Origin: Alkalihalophilus pseudofirmus OF4
GTDB lineage: Bacteria > Bacillota > Bacilli > Bacillales > Bacillaceae_D
Direction of reading: 5' to 3'
Length of the DNA: 64,000 nt
NCBI RefSeq assembly: GCF_000005825.2
Contig: NC_013791.2
Span: 2,542,001-2,606,000, forward strand
Under the pieces are notes generated by a model. The model saw nothing but the letters and a program-made list of their open reading frames with translations. It searched no databases and was not told the DNA's origin. The translations under genes were made by a program, and so were the position numbers. Below, one piece after another: positions 16,479 through 24,486 of the stretch (position 1 is its first letter; each line of letters opens with the position of its first letter).

Positions 16479-16495
16479 TGCAAAAACTGTGCCAA
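16479..16495 (-). promoter_or_regulatory. Sigma-54 promoter of the bcd-bkd operon
   Basis: The minus strand reads TTGGCAC (16489-16495), five bases, TTGCA (16479-16483), a full match to the -24/-12 element of SigL promoters. It lies about 60 bases before the bcd start, directly downstream of the activator gene bkdR. Confidence 0.92.
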
Positions 16496-16555
16496 CCTAA
16501 CACAGCCTTTTTTAAGTTGTTTTTTCTGTTATTCATTCCATTTCTAACAAACAAC

Positions 16556-16597
16556 CATGCAAATTTTATCATACCCTGCAAATAATTGCATGCAAAT
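16556..16597 (-). promoter_or_regulatory. Probable BkdR upstream activating sites
   Basis: Three copies of (C)ATGCAAAT or a close variant occur at 16556-16564, 16576-16583 and 16589-16597, the last as part of a TTTGCATGCAAA palindrome. They sit about 60-115 bases upstream of the sigma-54 promoter, the usual place for enhancer sites. Assignment to BkdR is inference from position. Confidence 0.6.
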
Positions 16598-18646
16598 TTA
16601 GTCAATATCCATTTTATCAAGCTTATAATAAAGTGAGCGAATCGAGATATTTAGTCGTTTGGCAGCGGCTGTTTTATTACCGGCACACTCCTCAATTGAT
16701 TTCATAATCACACTGCGCTCATATTCCTCCATCAGCTCTTGTAATGTTTTATGTTCATCTCTAAAAGCAGGTTGATTAGAAGAGATCTGCGGCGTTTCCT
16801 CTGTTAGAATAGGCAGATGCTGTTTCGTTATTTTTGTAGATCCCGCTTCCATATAGATCATCGCACGAGCCAGCACATTTTCTAATTCCCGGACATTCCC
16901 CGGCCAATGATACGTTTTTAAATAATTGAGGGCATCTTCTGTCAGGCCATGGACGTAACGGCCATAGTCTTCGTTCAGCTTCATTAGTAAGTGCTTGGCT
17001 AATTGAGATAAATCATTAATTCTTTCTCTTAGCGGCGGTATATAAATAGGCATTTTATTGAGTCTGTAATATAAATCCTCACGAAATTCTTTTTCTACAA
17101 TAGCGCGCTCAAGGTGTACATTTGTAGCTGCAATTACCCTGACATCAATAGAGATGGCTTTGGTGCCGCCCACCCTGACAATCTCTTTTTCCTGCAGTAC
17201 ACGAAGAAGTTTCGCTTGCATATTGCTTGATAATTCACCAATTTCGTCTAAGAAAATACTTCCCTGCTCAGCCTCTTCAAACAATCCTTTTTTTCCGCCT
17301 CTGCGTGCTCCTGAAAATGCTCCTTCTTCATATCCAAACAATTCACTTTCAAGCAACGTTTCAGAGAGAGCCGCACAATTTACTCGTATAAACGGATAAT
17401 GCCTGCGATTGCTTTCATTATGTATCGCATGTGCAAACAATTCTTTACCGGTACCTGATTCCCCTCTGAGGAGAATGGTAACTGGTGTAGAAGCCGCAAT
17501 TTTCGCTTGCTCAATCGCCACTTGCATTTCTTGGGAGGAACCGACAATTTCATCAAACGAATATTTCGCTTTCAATGATTCTAACAGCCGCTTTGCTTGT
17601 TTTAATTCTTTATTTAGCGACTTGATTTCTGAGACGTCATGGAGCACTCCTACACTTCCTTTAATCTGTCCATCGACGATTACCGGAGCGACATTAACAA
17701 TAACATCACGCTTACTCGGACCTACTTTTAGGGGTACACCGCGCACTGCTTTACGTGTTTCCAATACTCTTAAATGCATGCTTTCGCCCTCTGAAATATC
17801 TGCCGTTGCGGGCTGATTAATGACTTCTTCTTTTTTGAGACCGGTCAGCCTTGAATAGGCTGGATTAATCATGATTCCATTCCCATGCTCATCAACCACT
17901 GAGATCGCATCATCAGAAGAATGAATAATCGCTTCAAGCATCGTTTGTATGCTCTTTAAATTTGTTACTTGTTCAGCCATCTCAACAATTTCTGTAACAT
18001 CTTTAAAGATAGCTAATCCGCCAATGCATTTATCCTCTTCAAACATTGGAACACGCGTGGTTAAAATTGTCGTCCCATTCTCAAAATGCTGCTTTTTATT
18101 ATGTTCTTCCTTTTTCGTTTGTATCACTCTAGGGAGCCCGCTGTTTGGAAGCACTTCTTGAATATGTACACCTATTGCATCCTCTGATTTAATTCCTGAC
18201 ATTTTTGATGCAGCTTTATTAAAAAACAACACTTGCGATTCAGCATTTACGGCAATCATCCCGTCATGGGTAGAATTAAGAATCGTTTCTTGAATAGAAG
18301 AATGCTGATTAAGCTTCTGAATAAGAAAGTCCTTTTCTTCAATTAATGTAAAAAATAATCGAGCAATCCGAGAAGGCACAATTGTAGTCCCTTCTTTTAT
18401 ATGAGCTTGAAGCGACTCTAACACATCCTTGCGTCCTGTCGCTTCGAACACAATGTCTATATCTTCTGTATAATACTCTTTCCAATTAGAGTTTGTTTTA
18501 ATGTGATGTCTTTTGGCGAGTTCTATTCCTTTTGCCTTAAGATCTACATCTATGACTGCTTGAACTTCTATATGTTCCATGTCTAAGAGCATTTGTAAAA
18601 GAGCTGTTCCCCCTATACCTGCCCCTATAAGAAGTACATTTTTCAT
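16598..18646 (-). CDS. bkdR: Sigma-54-dependent transcriptional activator BkdR
   Basis: BkdR activates the neighbouring bcd-bkd operon together with SigL. The 682 residues hold an N-terminal Rossmann-like segment ([13 protein letters not shown]), two PAS domains (about 115-220 and 235-345), the AAA+ domain with Walker [14 protein letters not shown] (near 388), Walker [10 protein letters not shown], and a Fis-type helix-turn-helix at the C-terminus ([20 protein letters not shown]). The sigma-54 contact loop reads GAFSGA instead of the usual GAFTGA. Length matches B. subtilis BkdR/YqiR. GGAGGGA precedes the ATG. Its stop codon touches the probable enhancer sites of the target operon. Confidence 0.93.
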   Translation of the reverse strand: MKNVLLIGAGIGGTALLQMLLDMEHIEVQAVIDVDLKAKGIELAKRHHIKTNSNWKEYYTEDIDIVFEATGRKDVLESLQAHIKEGTTIVPSRIARLFFTLIEEKDFLIQKLNQHSSIQETILNSTHDGMIAVNAESQVLFFNKAASKMSGIKSEDAIGVHIQEVLPNSGLPRVIQTKKEEHNKKQHFENGTTILTTRVPMFEEDKCIGGLAIFKDVTEIVEMAEQVTNLKSIQTMLEAIIHSSDDAISVVDEHGNGIMINPAYSRLTGLKKEEVINQPATADISEGESMHLRVLETRKAVRGVPLKVGPSKRDVIVNVAPVIVDGQIKGSVGVLHDVSEIKSLNKELKQAKRLLESLKAKYSFDEIVGSSQEMQVAIEQAKIAASTPVTILLRGESGTGKELFAHAIHNESNRRHYPFIRVNCAALSETLLESELFGYEEGAFSGARRGGKKGLFEEAEQGSIFLDEIGELSSNMQAKLLRVLQEKEIVRVGGTKAISIDVRVIAATNVHLERAIVEKEFREDLYYRLNKMPIYIPPLRERINDLSQLAKHLLMKLNEDYGRYVHGLTEDALNYLKTYHWPGNVRELENVLARAMIYMEAGSTKITKQHLPILTEETPQISSNQPAFRDEHKTLQELMEEYERSVIMKSIEECAGNKTAAAKRLNISIRSLYYKLDKMDID

Positions 18647-18882
18647 ACAATCCCTCCAGTCTCAAAAAGGGTTCTCCCCTATTCCCCTTCAAATAAAACG
18701 CTTTCTCTACTATCCACTATTACGTAAATTTAATGAACATGCAACCTTCATCATGTACAAGGTTCCGATTTTCCGTTACTATTAAGATGAATATGAGCGA
18801 ACAGATCACTCGTTAACGTTTGATATGTAAGTTCTATAATAATTGTAGAGATGATCATTGTAGAAATGAAAGAGGATTGATT

Positions 18883-19125
18883 ATGGGACGATTTATTGCA
18901 CTAATGATTCTTGTGATACCAGCCGTTATTGCGGGCTATGGAATAAAACTGATGAGAGATACTATTTTTACGTTGCTTAACACTCCTTATCCCAATTTAT
19001 CTGTTCAATTTATTGCAGGCTTTATTTTATTCTTAGCAGGATTAGGATTCATTGGCGGATTTATCTTTCATCGCGATAAAAAGAACGGAAAGATTGCCCC
19101 GCGCTTTAAAAAACGAAAACAATAA
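18883..19125 (+). CDS. yqzF: Small membrane protein of the DUF2627 (YqzF) family
   Basis: The 80-residue protein has two hydrophobic segments (about 4-20 and 40-62), a conserved GIKLMRD block between them and a basic C-terminal tail. It resembles the DUF2627 family, whose function is unknown; B. subtilis yqzF, as I recall, also lies near bkdR. The frame is open from 18820, but the ATG at 18883 behind AGAGGA starts the conserved part and gives the family's size. It is divergent from bkdR and ends at a shared terminator. Confidence 0.8.
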   Translation: MGRFIALMILVIPAVIAGYGIKLMRDTIFTLLNTPYPNLSVQFIAGFILFLAGLGFIGGFIFHRDKKNGKIAPRFKKRKQ

Positions 19126-19142
19126 ACGAAACCAACAAAAAA

Positions 19143-19186
19143 GACGAGAAACCCTGATACTTCAATGAGTTTCTCGTCTATTTTTG
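19143..19186. terminator. Two-way terminator between yqzF and the MraY-like gene
   Basis: A ten-base stem (19143-19152 with 19169-19178) has a T-run on the plus-strand side (19179-19185) and an A-run on the other (19137-19142), so it can end both converging transcripts. It overlaps the stop codon of the minus-strand gene. Confidence 0.8.
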
Positions 19187-19984
19187 CTGGAATGGAACCC
19201 CAATCCCATCAAGCCATTTTAAGATTCCTGAAGCATTGATTACTTTTGAAAAAGAGATACGCTCAGCAAGGAAAATTAAAAATCCTACCCCAAAAACGAT
19301 CAACCATTGGATGTGCGTGGGTGTAAATTGAATAATAATGATCGCTAAGACTGCTCCTGCGGTCGTTGATCCGTTATCGCCAAGCAAAGCCTGCCTATGG
19401 CCTTCAAGTACAAACCACAAATAAAAGATAGCCAGTCCGTATATTAAAAGAAAAAAGGCAGGAGCTGGGTAGCTTAGGAGGATTGGAATCAAAATAATTG
19501 TGGTGAATTTACATACTCTAAGCGGCCTGGTGTCAAACAAATTTGCTAGATGAGGCAGCCAGCTTAACAATAAAAAATAGCGTAATGCTTCATATATAGA
19601 CGTTGTGTGCAGGTGATACACAAAAAGCAATGATAAAATAAAGGTCCCTATCAACTTAATAAGTCCTGTTGTCGGGATTTTTTTAGTCCATACAAAATAT
19701 AAATGCCCGCGAAGTCCCTTTGGTTCCTTTGTCCCGTAACGATCATCTATAAAACCTAAAAACCAAATCCCCACAACATAAGCAAGAGCTTGATAAGAAA
19801 ATGCAATGGCATACGTTACTTCAGGCACAATCATGCAATAAGTGGCATAGCCATACAAAATGATTACCCCTAAGCTGTATGGAACGGCCTTTCCTTCATA
19901 ATTGACCACAGTCCAACCAAGTGAACGAAAAGCAATCATACTGATATATGCAATGATTGGAACAGTGATAAGTAATGCGATCAT
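19178..19984 (-). CDS. MraY/WecA-like phosphoglycosyl transferase family membrane protein
   Basis: The 268-residue polytopic membrane protein has about eight to nine hydrophobic segments. FLGFIDDRYG near residue 95 matches the DDxx metal-binding motif of the glycosyltransferase-4 (MraY/WecA/TagO) family, and LGDNGSTTAGAV near residue 200 the NxxNxxDGxDG-region loop in a reduced form. It is shorter than true MraY (about 320), and the usual His-rich loop is not evident, so substrate use is uncertain. It overlaps the GT2 gene by four bases (ATGA) in a steA-GT2-MraY-like operon, suggesting work on a lipid-linked sugar or cell-surface polymer. Confidence 0.75.
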   Translation of the reverse strand: MIALLITVPIIAYISMIAFRSLGWTVVNYEGKAVPYSLGVIILYGYATYCMIVPEVTYAIAFSYQALAYVVGIWFLGFIDDRYGTKEPKGLRGHLYFVWTKKIPTTGLIKLIGTFILSLLFVYHLHTTSIYEALRYFLLLSWLPHLANLFDTRPLRVCKFTTIILIPILLSYPAPAFFLLIYGLAIFYLWFVLEGHRQALLGDNGSTTAGAVLAIIIIQFTPTHIQWLIVFGVGFLIFLAERISFSKVINASGILKWLDGIGVPFQQK

Positions 19985-20676
19985 TTCTCCACCACTCTCA
20001 TTCGAACGGATCGCATTCTAATAACTCTCAGTTGACGTTCAATATCAATCCACTGCTTTAATCGATGCATAAAACCAGCAGGAGACTTCCCCATTTCTCT
20101 ATGGGTCATGCGAGTCTCCACTTCCTTTACCACTGCTCCAGCTAATAGGAAGTCAATCGTCATCTTTGTCTCCACACCAAACCCATTATATTCTTCGTTA
20201 AGTAACAGATCGAGCCATTTGCGATGAAAGATTCGTTGACCGGATAAAGGGGCCTCTATCATTGCTCCTGTATACTTTAAAATAATCGATTGCGCTCTTC
20301 TCTTCACGAAGCCAAAACCTGCTCTATCACCAGCTTTCACCTTAGAGATCACTAAATCCGCCAGATTATCTTGTATGGGGACTATGAGATTTTTTAGTTC
20401 AACTGCAGACCTTCCAAGATCCGCATCTACACATGCAATGAATTCCCCCCTTGCAGCTTGCCAGCCAATTTTCAATGCATGGCCCTTGCCTTTATTTTGA
20501 GAAAGGTCAATAACATGATCTGCATATTGATGAGCGATTGTACTCGTTTGGTCCGTACTTCCATCATTAATAATAATAATTTCAAGCAATCCAGGTATAT
20601 GGCGCAGAGCGTCAATTGTCTCTTTAATGAATACTTCTTCGTTATAAGCAGGAATAATCACTGAGACATTACTCAT
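19981..20676 (-). CDS. Family 2 glycosyltransferase
   Basis: A GT-A fold transferase of 231 residues. The N-terminus reads VSVIIPAYNEE, IIINDGSTDQT follows near residue 37, and ADLGRS within CVDADLGRS near residue 92 supplies the DxD metal motif. No membrane anchor is visible. It resembles dolichyl-phosphate-mannose synthase-like or glucosyl-3-phosphoglycerate-like enzymes, but the donor and acceptor cannot be read from sequence. It overlaps steA upstream by eight bases and the MraY-like gene downstream by four, so the three are translationally coupled. Confidence 0.8.
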   Translation of the reverse strand: MSNVSVIIPAYNEEVFIKETIDALRHIPGLLEIIIINDGSTDQTSTIAHQYADHVIDLSQNKGKGHALKIGWQAARGEFIACVDADLGRSAVELKNLIVPIQDNLADLVISKVKAGDRAGFGFVKRRAQSIILKYTGAMIEAPLSGQRIFHRKWLDLLLNEEYNGFGVETKMTIDFLLAGAVVKEVETRMTHREMGKSPAGFMHRLKQWIDIERQLRVIRMRSVRMRVVEK

Positions 20677-21790
20677 GATGAAATGCCCCTTTTTTTCGAA
20701 TCCAATCCTTCTTATCAGCTGCTTTTTTTACCCATTCACTCACAACAGCTTCTAACTGTTTCATCCGATTAACAATCGTGCCTAAGTGATTTTTCTCAAG
20801 CTTATGAATCCCTTTAAGGTCTGTTAAGCAATCACCGGCCTGAATTCTAGCTAATACACTTGATGCCATTCCTGGCCTACCCTTTTCAAGATAATCCCTC
20901 ATTCCAAACCTGCAGCCAACTAAATAAATATGATCAGCATTAGACCAATAAGAAGCTTGAATAGCCATGTCTTCACTTGTTCCGACCAAAGAAAGGGTTT
21001 GATAAGACAGTCCTAAACTCGATAACCGCGTGCTGCCGGGAGAATATCCATCTTCATATGAATGACAAACAAGTGCCGCCCCTGACTGCAGCGATTCTTC
21101 ACTGACTGAATCCATATCCCCAATAATAAAGTCAGGTTGGTAGCCTAATTTCCTAAGTCCGTCTGCTGCTCCGTCAACGGCAATCACGATTAAGTCCGCT
21201 TGATTTAACAGCTTTTTAGCATATGCTAAATCTTTTTCATACCCCCCGCCTCTAGCTACGATCAGTACTTTTTGTTTTTCTAGACGGTCAAACACTTCCG
21301 GTAGATGTTTCTTTAACATAAAGGTTGCTTTTTCTTTCTGAGCATAATCAAGCGTATTCGTAATGAAATCATCAAACCGGTAACTATACGACGCTTTTGC
21401 CAGTCCTTTTAATTGATTAACCACTTGTGAATTATAGGAAGCAACGGCCGCAATTTCTTCATATCCATCAAAGGATTTCACATAAAGCTTATCTTGAATA
21501 ATTAGCGCTTCTTCCCCGTCAAATATTTTCTGTTTATCCATCATGCAGACTATATCAAACACATGTATTCCAGCCGATAGTAACATCTCGATATTTGAAT
21601 GCTCATATCTCCCAGTCATCGATGTTGAAGCATTTACAATAGCCTTTACTCCCCGCTCAATCAGACCGCTTGCGGAGACAGAATCAATATCTTCATGCCA
21701 TAGGAATGCGATTGACCCTTTTGGAATATGATGAATTAACTTTTTCGTTTGCTTATTCTCATAGATCGGCCCCAAAATCACTTGACTCAT
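20669..21790 (-). CDS. steA: SteA-like protein (putative cytokinetic ring/envelope protein)
   Basis: The product of about 373 residues has a C-terminal half with a thiamine-pyrophosphokinase-like fold (LIVIAVDGAADGLRKLG, PDFIIGDMDSVSE) and a C-terminal hydrophobic-poor basic tail. This combination matches the SteA family, linked in actinobacteria to the division ring and envelope. The N-terminal block GSIAFLWHEDIDSVSASGLIERGVKAIVN is also family-like. The open frame begins at 21838, but the ATG at 21788-21790 sits seven bases behind GAGGG; an ATG just upstream is also possible. It is first in an operon with a GT2 and an MraY-like gene, downstream of spo0A. Confidence 0.72.
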   Translation of the reverse strand: MSQVILGPIYENKQTKKLIHHIPKGSIAFLWHEDIDSVSASGLIERGVKAIVNASTSMTGRYEHSNIEMLLSAGIHVFDIVCMMDKQKIFDGEEALIIQDKLYVKSFDGYEEIAAVASYNSQVVNQLKGLAKASYSYRFDDFITNTLDYAQKEKATFMLKKHLPEVFDRLEKQKVLIVARGGGYEKDLAYAKKLLNQADLIVIAVDGAADGLRKLGYQPDFIIGDMDSVSEESLQSGAALVCHSYEDGYSPGSTRLSSLGLSYQTLSLVGTSEDMAIQASYWSNADHIYLVGCRFGMRDYLEKGRPGMASSVLARIQAGDCLTDLKGIHKLEKNHLGTIVNRMKQLEAVVSEWVKKAADKKDWIRKKGAFHHE

Positions 21791-21863
21791 CATCGAACCC
21801 TCTCTCATCCTGTTTGCCTTTAGTATGAACAGATACAAAAAAATTACTATAAATGAGAATAAA

Positions 21864-21901
21864 AAGACCCGCTGCCTGCATTATGACAGGCAACCGGTCT
21901 T
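21864..21901 (-). terminator. Terminator of spo0A
   Basis: A stem of about 15 bases with two mismatches (21864-21878 with 21887-21901) is followed by a T-run on the minus strand. It separates spo0A from the steA operon. Confidence 0.8.
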
Positions 21902-21929
21902 CTTAATTCGGCTCTTGATTCTTACCTTT

Positions 21930-22730
21930 TCAAGATACCTTATGTTCGATTCGAAGTTTATCCGCAACCATTGCGATAAATTCTGAGTTTGTTGGTTTTG
22001 CTTTCGTATGACTAACTGTATAACCGAATAAACTTGAAATGGAATCGATATTTCCTCTGCTCCACGCCACTTCAATCGCATGCCTGATCGCACGTTCTAC
22101 ACGGCTTGATGTCGTATTAAATTTCTTTGCAATATCTGGATAGAGCACCTTCGTAATAGAACCTAATAATTCAATATCATTGTATACCATTGTAATTGCT
22201 TCACGTAGATACATATATCCTTTTATATGTGCGGGTACTCCAATCTCATGAATGATATTGGTGATGCTTGCATCTAAATTAAAGCCGCGATCATTGGAGT
22301 GATTTGATTGTGCAAAAGAAAGTGTAGACGAAGACTTTTGTACAAATGAACGCTTTGTACCGCCAATTTCCCGGATGTTTGAGATCAACACTTCCATGTC
22401 AAAAGGTTTCAACACATAATAAGATGCACCTAGGTCTACTGCTTTTTTGGTCACATCTTCTTGACCAAAAGCTGTCAGCATAATAATATTAGGTTTCTTA
22501 CGCAAACCCATTTGATGCATACGCTCTAGAACAGCTAATCCGTCTAGGTGAGGCATAATAATATCTAATACCAACACATCCGGCTGTTGCTCTTCCACCG
22601 TGTTTAAACATTCTTGCCCATTAAAAGCTACACCTACAACTTCCATATCATCTTGTGAAGAAATGTATTCATTTAGTAGGTTTACTAATTCCCTATTATC
22701 ATCAGCAATACTCACTTTTATTTTTTGCAC
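21930..22730 (-). CDS. spo0A: Master regulator of sporulation Spo0A
   Basis: Spo0A is the response regulator that, once phosphorylated through the phosphorelay, commits the cell to sporulation. The receiver domain has the acidic pair DD at residues 10-11, the phosphoacceptor Asp56 in LVLDIIMP, Thr in MLTAFG and Lys in LKPFD. The C-terminal DNA-binding domain includes [29 protein letters not shown] and [21 protein letters not shown]. Length 266 is normal. It starts with GTG, as in B. subtilis, behind GAGGAGG. A sigma-H-like promoter with Spo0A boxes lies upstream, and an insertion sequence now separates it from spoIVB. Confidence 0.97.
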   Translation of the reverse strand: MQKIKVSIADDNRELVNLLNEYISSQDDMEVVGVAFNGQECLNTVEEQQPDVLVLDIIMPHLDGLAVLERMHQMGLRKKPNIIMLTAFGQEDVTKKAVDLGASYYVLKPFDMEVLISNIREIGGTKRSFVQKSSSTLSFAQSNHSNDRGFNLDASITNIIHEIGVPAHIKGYMYLREAITMVYNDIELLGSITKVLYPDIAKKFNTTSSRVERAIRHAIEVAWSRGNIDSISSLFGYTVSHTKAKPTNSEFIAMVADKLRIEHKVS

Positions 22731-22771
22731 AATACAACCTCCTCGATTCCTGTTAATTTGTCATAGGATAC

Positions 22772-22912
22772 GATTTCGACAATCACCATGATATTCCTTT
22801 TTATTTTTCGAAAAATAATAGCTTTTTTCTGATTTACTTAGAATTTCTATTGTTTCCTCCTGTTTTCGACCATATTCGATAATTAAAGGAGGAAATACTT
22901 GGATTTGTCGAA
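22772..22912 (-). promoter_or_regulatory. Candidate sigma-H promoter and Spo0A boxes upstream of spo0A
   Basis: On the minus strand AAAGGAATA (plus 22792-22800) matches the sigma-H -35 RNAGGAWWW, and GTCGAAATC (22772-22780) is a fair -10, 11 bases apart. A Spo0A box TGTCGAA overlaps that -10 (22775-22781), and another lies on the plus strand at 22906-22912. This fits an autoregulated sporulation promoter, which survives between the IS and the gene. Confidence 0.6.
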
Positions 22913-22985
22913 TAATCTTTGTTGTCTTTATCAGCTTACCACACCTTATGTATAAAGTCCCCCTTATTTCCTAGAAAAAAGTAGA

Positions 22986-22999
22986 AAAAAGCCAAAGCG
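22986..22999 (-). terminator. Distal arm of the spoIVB terminator, split off by IS element 2
   Basis: This arm (AAAAAGCCAAAGCG on the plus strand) is perfectly complementary to 24493-24506 at the end of spoIVB. Without the IS and one GTT they form a 14-base stem with a 10-base loop followed by a T-run, a strong terminator. The IS separates the arms by about 1.5 kb. Confidence 0.85.
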
Positions 23000-23042
23000 G
23001 TTGTTTAAAGTGTACCCTTTGTAAAGGACATTTTTAAAAAGC

Positions 23043-23996
23043 CTAGGCAGCCTTAATAAGATGATCTCTGTACTGAACAGGGGTCATCTTATTTCTATTC
23101 CACTGGTATCTATAGTGATTGTAGTAGGTCATATATCGTTTCATTTCTTTTTTTACTTCATCTAGAGTTGAACATTCTTTAATAGAGGCTTCATCCTTAA
23201 GGTGGCCAAAGAAAGATTCCTGAGGGGCGTTATCCCAACAGTTTCCTCGTCTTGACATCGACTGATGATATCCCATCTTCTTCACTAACTTTTGAAAAGC
23301 AGGACTTGTGTAATGAAATCCTTGATCCGAGTGAATGAAAGCATCCTTTGCTTTCTTGAAGTTTCTATTCTTCTTTAACTTTAAAAGAGTGTCTGTAGCT
23401 AAGTCCATCGTTAGGCGGTCTAACACATGATAAGCCAAAGCTTGTCCAGAGGTACCATCTATTATGGTTGATAAGTAAGCCTTTTGATTTTTACCGTAAA
23501 ATAAATAGGTGATATCTGTTAAGAGGACTTTTCCTGGAATACCTTGCCTAAACTCCCGATTCAATAAGTTTGGCATTGTCCGATGTTCATGTGTAGCTTT
23601 CATCATTCGTCTATAAGGGTTGGCCTTCCTAATAGGACAAATAATGTTGTATTTCTTCATGATTCGTCGGATCCGCTTCAAATTGTAGACAACACTAAAT
23701 TGACCCGCCAATGTCATTTTAATTTGACGTGCCCCTTTCTTACGACCTTTAAAATGGAAAGCTTTTAGGATGACCTTCTTCACTTTTTGATCGGCTTTAT
23801 CTCGTTGTTTCCTGTGTTCCTGTGACTTTAATGAAAAGTAATTATAGTACCCGCTTCTTGAGACACCAGCTAATTCACAAAGATATTTAACCATATGTTT
23901 CAGTTGATACTTTTCAATCACAGTACGAATGAGGATATACTTCTGGCTAGGGGGAAGGACTATTTCTTCATCCCCCTTTCCGCGAACCGAATCTTT
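23043..23996 (-). CDS. IS3-family transposase OrfB of element 2
   Basis: This is the catalytic integrase-like part. The DDE residues appear in LLTDITYLFYG, FIHSDQGFHYTS and PQESFFGHLKDE, with MSRRGNCWDNA between. A GTG at 23919-23921 could start a 292-residue protein, but the frame is open up to the slippery A-AAA-AAG, so an OrfAB fusion by -1 frameshift is expected. No stop or frameshift defect is visible. Confidence 0.9.
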   Translation of the reverse strand, partial: KDSVRGKGDEEIVLPPSQKYILIRTVIEKYQLKHMVKYLCELAGVSRSGYYNYFSLKSQEHRKQRDKADQKVKKVILKAFHFKGRKKGARQIKMTLAGQFSVVYNLKRIRRIMKKYNIICPIRKANPYRRMMKATHEHRTMPNLLNREFRQGIPGKVLLTDITYLFYGKNQKAYLSTIIDGTSGQALAYHVLDRLTMDLATDTLLKLKKNRNFKKAKDAFIHSDQGFHYTSPAFQKLVKKMGYHQSMSRRGNCWDNAPQESFFGHLKDEASIKECSTLDEVKKEMKRYMTYYNHYRYQWNRNKMTPVQYRDHLIKAA

Positions 23997-24373
23997 TTTA
24001 AAAGTTCGTTTTCCGCCTTTAGTAAGTTAATTTGAGCTTCTAAGCGAGCATTCTTCTCCTCCATGGAAAGCTCCTTTTCCTTTGTACGCCCTGAATTTTC
24101 AGCTCTCGTGTCACGTAGTCCCATTAACCCGTCTTGATTGTAAGCTTTTTGCCATCTTTTACTCGCTGATTTAATCCTTTCTGTTCCTAAAACTTCAACG
24201 TCAAATCCGCATACTTCAAATATGTCTCTGGCAAACCTCCCTTTCTCTTTTTCCGCTATAAATATGTGTTTAAATTCATCTGTATAAGTGATGCTTTTTG
24301 AACTAACAGATCTAACGTACTTATTAGATGATAATCGCTTAATCTCGTTTTTAGTAAAGTCCTTTTTACTCAT
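23960..24373 (-). CDS. IS3-family transposase OrfA of element 2
   Basis: The 137-residue product has two helix-turn-helix-like parts (about residues 25-60 and 65-100) and a C-terminal coiled coil (EEKNARLEAQINLLKAENELLKKI in pattern) ending at the frameshift site. The ATG at 24371-24373 with GGGAG upstream is preferred to the open frame from 24391. The longer N-terminus marks a different subgroup from element 1. Confidence 0.88.
   Translation of the reverse strand: MSKKDFTKNEIKRLSSNKYVRSVSSKSITYTDEFKHIFIAEKEKGRFARDIFEVCGFDVEVLGTERIKSASKRWQKAYNQDGLMGLRDTRAENSGRTKEKELSMEEKNARLEAQINLLKAENELLKKIRFAERGMKK
23993..23999 (-). other. Programmed -1 frameshift heptamer of IS element 2
   Basis: A-AAA-AAG lies in the OrfA frame as TTA AAA AAG, and the -1 frame is open from here through OrfB. 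Confidence 0.85.
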
Positions 24374-24486
24374 TATGTACTCCCATCTCATGATGTATTT
24401 CTCTAGTAGTAATGTTATTTATTATACAAAAAAGTACCCTATAGGTAGACTTTTTTTAAGTGTCTACTCTATAGGGTACATTTTAG

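Larger units (their letters stand above)
23006..24485 (-). mobile_element. IS3-family insertion sequence (element 2), 1480 bp
   Basis: The ends are imperfect inverted repeats starting TAAA(G/A)TGTACCCT (23006 inward and 24485 inward, about 36 bases). A 3-bp repeat GTT flanks it (23003-23005 and 24486-24488). It carries minus-strand orfA and orfB joined by A-AAA-AAG at 23993-23999, both intact. It differs clearly from the element at 5830-7118. It lies inside the loop of the spoIVB terminator, and its right-hand target copy overlaps the spoIVB stop codon. Confidence 0.92.
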
